Assembly (NCBI RefSeq): GCF_002118315.1
Contig: NZ_MTSZ01000002.1
Span: forward strand, 124,001-188,000
DNA from: Kiloniella majae
GTDB lineage: Bacteria; Pseudomonadota; Alphaproteobacteria; Kiloniellales; Kiloniellaceae
Length of the DNA stretch: 64,000 nt
Direction: 5' to 3'
Position 1 is the stretch's first letter. The number at the start of each line of letters is the position of its first letter. The translations under genes and the position numbers were made by a program. The notes beneath the pieces were generated by a model. It had not been told where the DNA came from. It was given only the letters and a program-made list of their open reading frames with translations, and searched no databases. Positions 57,529 through 64,000 of this stretch are shown piece by piece.

Positions 57529-58044
57529 TCAAAGAACATATCTTGAGAGAGAGGACGGTTCTATAACAAGGTCGACTTCTACAATTGACCCAAGGATCAT
57601 ATTTACATTCTTGCCGTCAGCAGCCAGAGGCAAAAGTAAGCGCTTGTATCTTCGATAGTCCCTGTCTTCTATTCCCCAGGTTACCTCGCTAAAGTGTGGG
57701 CTTTTCGCCTCGACCACAGCTTCAAACGCCTGCTGAACAATTTCCAACTGTTTATCTTTGAAGAGATCATGAATGAATTTTCCGGTACAATCCTTGCCGA
57801 TTATTTCAGTCATAATGGACCCCCATAACCTGTATTGGAATTGTTTTTCGCCTCCAACTGAGTGGACATCAACTAAGGCAATCCGTCCCAAAAGGTCCGT
57901 TATATCAGCAGGGTTAATATGCTGACGACCGGGGAGCAATCTGTTGCTGGGGGTAACAGAATGCCAATAATCATAAAGACGGCAAAAGCTTTCTTCCACC
58001 GCCGCTTTTTGGGGGAGTTTTTTTCCCCTGATTATATCTATCAA
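57529..58044 (-). CDS. PAS_5-domain protein
   Basis: 171 aa, soluble. The segment FCRLYDYWHSVTPSNRLLPGRQHINPADITDLLGRIALVDV and the following RLWGSIMTEIIGKDCTGKFI match the PAS_5 family (PF07310), common in Rhodospirillales in several copies per genome. The LLLPLAADGKNVNMILGSI ending is also typical. No output domain is attached. Its role is unknown. Same strand as pyc and the prepilin peptidase gene but no clear operon. Confidence 0.75.
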   Translation of the reverse strand: MIDIIRGKKLPQKAAVEESFCRLYDYWHSVTPSNRLLPGRQHINPADITDLLGRIALVDVHSVGGEKQFQYRLWGSIMTEIIGKDCTGKFIHDLFKDKQLEIVQQAFEAVVEAKSPHFSEVTWGIEDRDYRRYKRLLLPLAADGKNVNMILGSIVEVDLVIEPSSLSRYVL

Positions 58045-58191
58045 CTATCTCATCCAATAAGACAGAAGTAACCCCGCCACCTATATAGCATAATAAACAC
58101 TAATAATAACTTACTTTTTATATGGACTTGTTAGGCCACACAGATTTGTGATTTTGAATAGCCAAAATTTAGAAGAAGAAATCTAAGTTAT

Positions 58192-58695
58192 CTATGTACT
58201 CCAGAATGGTAGCTGGTCAAAAATGATCAAAACCCCAGCGCCAATAGAAACACCATAAGGTACGCCGCCGTTTCGTTGCAGCCATTCCGGTAAAATAATG
58301 TTAAATTTTGCCAACAAGAATTCTATTTGAGGCGCAATTTTCCGGAGCCCCAAAATAAGCAAAACCTGCAGCCCGCCAACCAAAGACATGGTCAAGACAA
58401 AAGCAGGCAAGAGATCCAGCCCCGTCCAAAGTGCCAGACTGGCCATAAACTTCACATCCCCGCCCCCTAAAATTCTAAAGGCAAAAAGAAGTATTCCTGC
58501 AGCAAGAACCACCCCGAAAGAAATGAGATGATCAAAAAATGGGGTCGGCATGTTACTGCCGAGATATGCAACAGGGAAAAGCAAAATTACTGCTAAAGAC
58601 AAAATATTAGGGATCCGCATTTGAATAAGATCCATCAAAATTGCCAAAGCAACAAATGCCACAAACACAAGCTTGGTTATAAACAGTGGATCCAT
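58192..58695 (-). CDS. Type IV prepilin peptidase, CpaA/A24 family
   Basis: About 167 aa with several membrane helices. The aspartyl protease motif GGGDVKFMASLALW near residue 75 and an earlier Asp in LMDLIQMRIPN are the two catalytic positions of the A24 family. Short CpaA-like form without the methylase domain. ATG 58695 has GGGG 7 nt upstream; a start at 58734 is less likely. No pilin or cpa/tad genes are in the window. Confidence 0.85.
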   Translation of the reverse strand: MDPLFITKLVFVAFVALAILMDLIQMRIPNILSLAVILLFPVAYLGSNMPTPFFDHLISFGVVLAAGILLFAFRILGGGDVKFMASLALWTGLDLLPAFVLTMSLVGGLQVLLILGLRKIAPQIEFLLAKFNIILPEWLQRNGGVPYGVSIGAGVLIIFDQLPFWST

Positions 58696-58835
58696 AAATG
58701 CCCCAAAAAAAAATACATAAACTTGTTGGATCAATAAAAAACTGTTCCGCCAATAAGCCTTATATAATCAACACAGGAGAGTAAAATCATAGTTAAGATT
58801 ACAATATTTCCCTAGCTCACAAGGATTTATTTTTA

Positions 58836-58855
58836 TTGATTGAACGTCCAATTAA
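58836..58855. promoter_or_regulatory. BetI-type operator
   Basis: ATTGAACGTCCAAT (58839-58852) is a near-perfect palindrome of the ATTGRACGTYCAAT form known for BetI, with further symmetry outside. It lies about 50 bases before the betI start, so BetI probably represses betIA through it and choline relieves repression. Confidence 0.75.
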
Positions 58856-58903
58856 AATAAAATAGACTTATCGGAGAAATTTAACAAAGCGAGATCCAAA
58901 ACA

Positions 58904-59491
58904 ATGCCCAAAGTGGGAATGGAAGCCATACGAAAAAAGCAACTTATCGAGGCAACCATCTCCTCTATCCATGAGCGTGGTTACTCGGATACTACCATAA
59001 GATTGATTAGCCAAAAAGCTGGTGTTTCAACAGGCATTGTTCATCACTACTTCAAAGATAAAGACGACCTGCTCAGAGCAACCATGCAAAGCATGCTGTC
59101 TGACCTGAGATTTTCCGTATTACAATATTTGGAACGGGCAAATACCCCGAAAGAGAAAATTGAAGCCCTCATCTCTGCTTATCTTGATCCTCATTTATTT
59201 GAACCAGAGACTGTTTCAGCCTGGCTTGCATTCTGGGCGCATGTACCTCATTCAGAAGATCTATCTCGCCTACAAAACATCTATGAAAAGCGCCAGATCA
59301 GTACCTTCACACATATTTTCAAGAAGCTTCTTCGCCCCGAAAATGCTGAAAGTGCATCACTGGGACTGGTTGCATTAATTGACGGCCTGTGGGTCAGAAC
59401 TTCTTTGCAAGATAATACGACGGGACGAGAAACAGCCCGAACAGTTGCGCTCGATTACGTTGAAATGCTGCTGCAAAAAGAAAACAAATAA
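58904..59491 (+). CDS. betI: BetI, choline-responsive TetR repressor
   Basis: 195 aa. The N-terminal TetR helix-turn-helix is LIEATISSIHERGYSDTTIRLISQKAGVSTGIVHHYFKDKDDL, almost the BetI consensus. The C-terminal BetI domain has FWAHVPHSEDLSRLQNIYEKR and LIDGLWVRTSL. The gene is followed by betA after 87 bases; betB, commonly between them, is absent. Confidence 0.95.
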   Translation: MPKVGMEAIRKKQLIEATISSIHERGYSDTTIRLISQKAGVSTGIVHHYFKDKDDLLRATMQSMLSDLRFSVLQYLERANTPKEKIEALISAYLDPHLFEPETVSAWLAFWAHVPHSEDLSRLQNIYEKRQISTFTHIFKKLLRPENAESASLGLVALIDGLWVRTSLQDNTTGRETARTVALDYVEMLLQKENK

Positions 59492-59536
59492 CGATCCTTT
59501 TGGGGATAAAACCCATTGGATAGAAAACGACAACAG

Positions 59537-59557
59537 AAGGGGAGCAAAAATCCCCTT
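59537..59557 (+). other. Small hairpin between betI and betA
   Basis: AAGGGGA (59537-59543) and TCCCCTT (59551-59557) form a 7-bp stem just before the betA ribosome site. No T run follows. It may set the level of betA relative to betI; it could also be neutral. Confidence 0.4.
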
Positions 59558-59578
59558 GATTGACTGGAGTTACTTACA

Positions 59579-61243
59579 ATGTCGAACGATATCTTTGACT
59601 ATATCATTGTTGGCGCAGGATCAGCAGGTTGCGTCCTTGCCAACCGTTTAAGCATAGATCCCGACAACTCTGTGTTGCTGATTGAAGCTGGTGGAAGTGA
59701 TAGCTCTATCTTCATTCAAATGCCTACGGCACTGTCTATCCCAATGAATATGCAAAGGTATAACTGGGATTTTGAGTCCGAACCAGAACCCTACATGGAT
59801 AACAGGCGCCTTCACTGCCCACGGGGTAAAGTGCTTGGCGGTTCATCCTCAATTAACGGCATGGTATATGTTCGTGGTCATGCCTGTGATTTTGATGAAT
59901 GGGAAGAGCAAGGCGCAACAGGTTGGGGATATAAAAACTGCCTCCCCTACTTCCAACGCGCTGAGACATGGAAGGGTAATAGAGACGAATATCGGGGCAA
60001 CGACGGTCCGCTAGCTACCTGTAATGGTAACGAAATGCAAAATCCGCTTTACGAAGCCTTTACTAAAGCGGGTGAAGAGGCAGGTTACGGTCCGACGGAA
60101 GATTATAACGGCTACCGCCAAGAAGGTTTCGGCCCTATGCATATGACAGTGAAAGATGGCGTACGCTGGTCAACCGCAAACGCCTATCTCAAGCCTGTCA
60201 TAAAACGTCCTAACCTGAAGGTAATATCAAACGCGCTCACTAAACGCATTATTATGGATGGCAAAAAAGCGACTGGTATTGAAATAGAAGTCGGCGGTGT
60301 CACCCAAACGGTTAAAGCTTCGACCGAAGTTATTCTCTCATCAGGTTCTGTTGGCACCCCTCAGCTTCTACAGGTTTCAGGCATTGGACCATCAGATGTC
60401 CTGAAGAAAGCGGGTGTTGATGTTGTTCATGATCTACCCGGTGTTGGTGAAAACCTGCAAGACCATCTGGAAGTATATTTCCAGTTCCGGTGTAAAGAGC
60501 CCATCACCCTGAATGGGAAACTGGATCTTTGGAACAAGTTTTTGATCGGTGCCCGTTGGATGCTGTTCAAAGACGGGTTAGGAGCAACAAACCACTTTGA
60601 ATCCTGTGCTTTTATCCGATCAAAGGCTGGTTTAAAATGGCCTGATATCCAGTATCATTTTTTGCCTGCAGCAATGAGATATGACGGACAGGCTGCTTTT
60701 GAAGGACATGGCATCCAAGTTCATGTCGGCCCGAACAAACCCAAAAGCCGAGGACACATTCGCATTAAGTCAGGCGATGTAAACGATAAACCTGAAATTC
60801 TGTTCAATTACAACGAACACGCAGATGATCGCGAAGCTTTCAGAGCATGTATCCGCCTGAGCCGTGAAATCATGGAACAGCCGTCAATGGCACCTTATTG
60901 CGAAGATGAAATCCAGCCCGGTGCAGCAATACAATCGGATGAAGATCTCGACGCCTGGATCAGACAGAATGCAGAGAGCGCCTATCACCCTTCCTGTACG
61001 TGTAAAATTGGGGCCGATAACGATCCAATGGCTGTTCTGGATAACGAGTGTAAAGTACGCGGCATTGAAAATCTACGCGTTGTGGATAGCTCTGTCTTCC
61101 CGACGATTACCAACGGAAACCTCAATGCGCCAACCATCATGGTCGCAGAGAAAGCAGCTGACATAATTTTAGGTAACAACCCTCTGCCAGCATCAAATGC
61201 GCCGACTTGGATTCATCCAGAGTGGGAAACAAAACAGAGATAA
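59579..61243 (+). CDS. betA: Choline dehydrogenase BetA
   Basis: 554 aa GMC flavoprotein. The FAD site [19 protein letters not shown] is at residues 5-23, [21 protein letters not shown] near 80-100, and the catalytic His in [12 protein letters not shown] is near residue 467. It oxidises choline to betaine aldehyde, and often further to glycine betaine. Context with betI and the BetI operator supports choline rather than another alcohol. Confidence 0.95.
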   Translation: MSNDIFDYIIVGAGSAGCVLANRLSIDPDNSVLLIEAGGSDSSIFIQMPTALSIPMNMQRYNWDFESEPEPYMDNRRLHCPRGKVLGGSSSINGMVYVRGHACDFDEWEEQGATGWGYKNCLPYFQRAETWKGNRDEYRGNDGPLATCNGNEMQNPLYEAFTKAGEEAGYGPTEDYNGYRQEGFGPMHMTVKDGVRWSTANAYLKPVIKRPNLKVISNALTKRIIMDGKKATGIEIEVGGVTQTVKASTEVILSSGSVGTPQLLQVSGIGPSDVLKKAGVDVVHDLPGVGENLQDHLEVYFQFRCKEPITLNGKLDLWNKFLIGARWMLFKDGLGATNHFESCAFIRSKAGLKWPDIQYHFLPAAMRYDGQAAFEGHGIQVHVGPNKPKSRGHIRIKSGDVNDKPEILFNYNEHADDREAFRACIRLSREIMEQPSMAPYCEDEIQPGAAIQSDEDLDAWIRQNAESAYHPSCTCKIGADNDPMAVLDNECKVRGIENLRVVDSSVFPTITNGNLNAPTIMVAEKAADIILGNNPLPASNAPTWIHPEWETKQR

Positions 61244-61262
61244 GTATCCCACAAAACCAAAT

Positions 61263-61288
61263 AAAAAGGCGGCACGTGCCGCCTTTTT
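61263..61288. terminator. Bidirectional terminator between betA and bioB
   Basis: The palindrome AAGGCGGCAC/GTGCCGCCTT (61266-61285) is flanked by A and T runs, giving a terminator for both convergent genes. Confidence 0.93.
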
Positions 61289-61334
61289 CATACGCTATTC
61301 ATTTAGGGTTATTTAACTGGACTATTTTGATGCT

Positions 61335-62483
61335 TTAAACACAGCCACAATCAGGTGAGCCACAGCCTCGCGGTGCTTCGTGATTGCGCTCAACAACAGC
61401 ACCCTTTTGCTCAGTTTCCAAACCTAACCGGGCAAACAAAGCCATGTCTTCGTTTTCTTCCGGATTGGCAGTGGTCAAAAGCTTGTCACCATAAAAGATT
61501 GAGTTCGCGCCAGCCATAAAGCACATAGCTTGCCCTTCGTCCCCTAGCGAGCGACGTCCAGCAGACAAACGTACGTAGGATTTTGGCATCATAAGACGTG
61601 CAACTGCAACCGTCCGGATCATCTCAAAGCTATCAATACGCTGCATGTCACCAAACGGTGTTCCCTTCACAGGCACCAGCATGTTAATCGGCACAGATCC
61701 CGGGTGTTTTGGTAAATTGGCCAAGGCCATCAACAAACCAACGCGATCTTTTCGCTCTTCCCCCATGCCAATAATCCCACCGGAACAAACGTTCAGCCCG
61801 GCATCACGTACATTACCCAGAGTTTCAATACGATCTTCAAAAGACCGTGTCGTAATAACTTCGGGATAATATTCCGGGGACGTATCAATGTTATGGTTGT
61901 AGTAATCCAGACCTGCTTCTTTCAGATTGTCTGCCTGATCTTTATTCAGCATACCCAGCGTCATACAGGTTTCCATACCCAGGTCTTTAACAGCCGTTAC
62001 AATCTCGGATATCTTATCAATATCGCGGTCTTTTACATTGCGCCAAGCAGCGCCCATGCAAAACCGCCCAGATCCATTTGCTTTGGCTTTTTTTGCATAT
62101 TCAACAACTGTATCTTTATCCATCAGCTTGCTGGCGCCGACATCAGTTTTGTAGCGCGAGGATTGCGAACAGTATTTACAATCTTCTGCACAGCCCCCTT
62201 CTTTGATATTCAAAAGCGTCGAGAGCTGTACTTTGTTTGGATCAAAATACTTCCGATGCATAGTCTGCGAACGGAATAACAAATCCATCATCGGCAAATC
62301 ATAAAGCGCTTCGATTTCTTCACGTGTCCAATTGTATCGAACATCGGTAGATTTCATATCAGCATCATTACTTGTTTTTGCTTCATCAGAAGAGACCTCA
62401 ACTGAAGAAATCGTCACTGAATGTGGCGTCGCTTCGGAGGTCATAATATCAACTTCGTTTTCCATGATGGATTTCACTTCCAT
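61335..62483 (-). CDS. bioB: Biotin synthase BioB with extended N terminus
   Basis: About 382 aa radical-SAM enzyme that inserts sulfur into dethiobiotin. The cluster motif [15 protein letters not shown] and [20 protein letters not shown], plus the [2Fe-2S] arginine region [20 protein letters not shown], are clear. The C-terminal tail CGSPDCGCV is cysteine rich. The family match begins only at [18 protein letters not shown]. Starts at 62549 (GTG), 62483, 62465, 62444 and 62357 are possible. 62483 has a weak AGAGAA site, so the N terminus is uncertain. Confidence 0.9.
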   Translation of the reverse strand: MEVKSIMENEVDIMTSEATPHSVTISSVEVSSDEAKTSNDADMKSTDVRYNWTREEIEALYDLPMMDLLFRSQTMHRKYFDPNKVQLSTLLNIKEGGCAEDCKYCSQSSRYKTDVGASKLMDKDTVVEYAKKAKANGSGRFCMGAAWRNVKDRDIDKISEIVTAVKDLGMETCMTLGMLNKDQADNLKEAGLDYYNHNIDTSPEYYPEVITTRSFEDRIETLGNVRDAGLNVCSGGIIGMGEERKDRVGLLMALANLPKHPGSVPINMLVPVKGTPFGDMQRIDSFEMIRTVAVARLMMPKSYVRLSAGRRSLGDEGQAMCFMAGANSIFYGDKLLTTANPEENEDMALFARLGLETEQKGAVVERNHEAPRGCGSPDCGCV

Positions 62484-62647
62484 ATTTTTCTCTGACGCTG
62501 TTCTAGCCTGAGCCCGTCGTCTCGGCAAGTATCCAAGTCTTTTGTTCACATATTTTATCGTATAATCAGTTTTAGAGTATTGTCGAAAAGCGCCAACAAG
62601 ATCTGCAAAAATCTCTATAAAGCTTATTCACCTCTACATACTGACTA

Positions 62648-63967
62648 TCAAGATAATGAGTTAAGCTCTTCCATTGCCAAGGCCATGGCTTTCCATGCAT
62701 CATCAATCTGCTGATCGGAAATGACATAAGGTGGTAAAAGATAAAGCACATTACCAAGCGGGCGAATTAACATATTGCGATCCCAGAACCATTTCTTTAA
62801 TTCCCCACCAAGGGAAGAAGTATACCCACCATCATCCACAATCGCGTCAAAGGCAGCGATCGTGCCCATTATTCGATGATGGCGTGTTTGAGGTAACGCA
62901 CGAATATAGTCCATACCCTTTTGATGAGCCGCTTCAATACGTTTAAAGTTATTTTGGGTTTCTGTACTTTGTAAAAGTTCAATCGATGCCAAAGCTGCCG
63001 CACATCCCAGGGGATTAGCGGTGAAAGAGTGTCCATGGCAAAAAGCCTTATCAAAGGTTTCGCCTAAAAAAGAGTCATAAAGATGATCCGTGGCTACGGT
63101 CACGGATAATGGCAAGAACCCACCTGTTAACCCTTTTGAGATACAAATAAGGTCCGGCGTTACACCAACTTTCTCACAGGCAAAATTAGCCCCTGTACGG
63201 CCAAATCCGGTCATGACCTCATCAAAGATCACCAGTATCCCTTGGGATTGGAGCTTTTCGACAACAGTCTTGATAAGCTTGGGACGTACCATACGCATCC
63301 CCCCTGCCCCTTGGACCAAGGGCTCAAGGATCATTGCGCAAATTTCCTTGCCATACTTTTCCAGATGAAGATCAATAGCCTCAAGTGCCGTCGCTTCTTT
63401 AGCCTCGATAGCATCATCATTTTCCCATGTGTGCGGATAGGGCATGATATCTACGGAAAACAGTAAATCTTTCCACGCATCAAACATCTGCGAAGAAATA
63501 CCAGCTGACATAGCCCCGACGGTATCCCCGTGGTAAGCACCATCAAACGTCATAAAGCGTGTGCGCTGTTCCTGCCCTGTATTACGACAATGCTGGTAAG
63601 CAATTTTCATCGCCACTTCGACTGCTGTCGATCCATTATCTGAAAAGAAAACCCTATTCAGATCGCCAGGTAAAAGAGTGCTGAGTTGTTGTGCTAGCTT
63701 AACCGCTGGTTCATGTGTAAAGCCGGCAAAAATAACTTGCTCCAGCTTGTTAGCCTGCTCTGAAATCGCATTGGCAATCTTGGGATTTGCGTGCCCAAAA
63801 ACATTCACCCACCAAGACGAGATATAATCAACAATCTCCCGCCCGTCTTTTGTTCGTAAAAGAACACCGTTGGCAGAGTCAATAACTACAGGATCAGGCG
63901 CAGTTTGAGCTTGTGTGAAAGGATGCCAGACATGACGCTTATCCAGTTCAAGAAAGTTGTCAGTCAT
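62648..63967 (-). CDS. bioA: Adenosylmethionine-8-amino-7-oxononanoate aminotransferase
   Basis: 439 aa class III aminotransferase; makes 7,8-diaminopelargonate. It begins with LDKRHVWHPFTQAQTAP and contains SWWVNVFGHANPKI. VIFDEVMTGFGRTG precedes ICISKGLTGGFLPLSVT, which holds the PLP lysine. GAAGGG lies 9 nt before ATG 63967. It is followed by bioB after about 160 bases (to the chosen bioB start). Confidence 0.95.
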   Translation of the reverse strand: MTDNFLELDKRHVWHPFTQAQTAPDPVVIDSANGVLLRTKDGREIVDYISSWWVNVFGHANPKIANAISEQANKLEQVIFAGFTHEPAVKLAQQLSTLLPGDLNRVFFSDNGSTAVEVAMKIAYQHCRNTGQEQRTRFMTFDGAYHGDTVGAMSAGISSQMFDAWKDLLFSVDIMPYPHTWENDDAIEAKEATALEAIDLHLEKYGKEICAMILEPLVQGAGGMRMVRPKLIKTVVEKLQSQGILVIFDEVMTGFGRTGANFACEKVGVTPDLICISKGLTGGFLPLSVTVATDHLYDSFLGETFDKAFCHGHSFTANPLGCAAALASIELLQSTETQNNFKRIEAAHQKGMDYIRALPQTRHHRIMGTIAAFDAIVDDGGYTSSLGGELKKWFWDRNMLIRPLGNVLYLLPPYVISDQQIDDAWKAMALAMEELNSLS

Positions 63968-64000
63968 TATTTTTACCCTTCACACTATTTTTATTATCAT
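63960..64000 (-). CDS. Possible 3' end of an upstream bio gene (cut by window edge)
   Basis: One open frame enters from the right edge on the minus strand and stops at TGA (63962-63960), inside the bioA start (ATGACTGA, an 8-base overlap). About 12 codons are visible (ending KGKNND). The same kind of 8-base overlap joins cysI-cysH and thiG-thiE here. In bio operons bioD or bioF commonly precedes bioA, but nothing in the visible residues proves it. Confidence 0.3.
   Translation of the reverse strand, partial: DNKNSVKGKNND

Overview
The window looks like chromosomal DNA from a free-living, probably marine, alphaproteobacterium of Rhodospirillales/Kiloniellales type. The basis is gene content and order: cysG-DUF2849-sulfite reductase-[4Fe-4S] CysH, a 7Fe ferredoxin FdxA, a PAS_5 protein, a two-domain betaine-type permease and a thiCOSGE order. 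Base composition is moderately AT-rich, with very AT-rich spacers. No tRNA, rRNA, CRISPR array, insertion sequence or phage gene was recognised. This is a metabolic region rather than a mobile island. The lineage is an inference; no marker gene settles it.

Left part (1-10.2 kb): after the tail of a flavoprotein comes a minus-strand block for quaternary- or methylated-amine use. It holds a periplasmic binding protein, an ATPase, a fused double permease, a choline-kinase-like phosphotransferase, a dimethylglycine/sarcosine-dehydrogenase-like flavoprotein and an iron alcohol dehydrogenase. A DeoR regulator lies just upstream. The substrate is unknown, and this is the best candidate for an undescribed pathway. 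From 10.3 to 21.1 kb lie hrpB, a small Cys-rich exported protein, fdxA, a DUF934 gene, the assimilatory sulfate operon (cysG, DUF2849, cysI, cysH), pdxY and an AmgK-like sugar kinase.

Middle part (21.2-44.3 kb): hutU-hutH-hutC (histidine degradation without hutI/hutG), mnmC, an AsmA protein, an OmpA-like lipoprotein and a double-CDGSH protein. Then comes a divergent amino-sugar locus. On the minus strand are nagK, a GntR regulator, a SIS-type nagB, nagA, a Gfo/Idh oxidoreductase, class II fbaA and a pfkB kinase. On the plus strand are murQ and a four-gene sugar ABC transporter. The spacer between them carries helically phased ACCAAT repeats. Together the genes could take GlcNAc and MurNAc from the periplasm to triose phosphates.

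Right part (44.3-64 kb): napDABC with a perfect FNR box. A napE missed by simple ORF finding is on the opposite strand with its own FNR-dependent promoter. Next are a TPP riboswitch and thiCOSGE, pyruvate carboxylase, a PAS_5 protein, a lone prepilin peptidase, betI-betA with a BetI operator, and bioB-bioA running off the right edge. Many genes overlap by 1, 4 or 8 bases, and most units end in clear stem-loop terminators, which helps define the operons.
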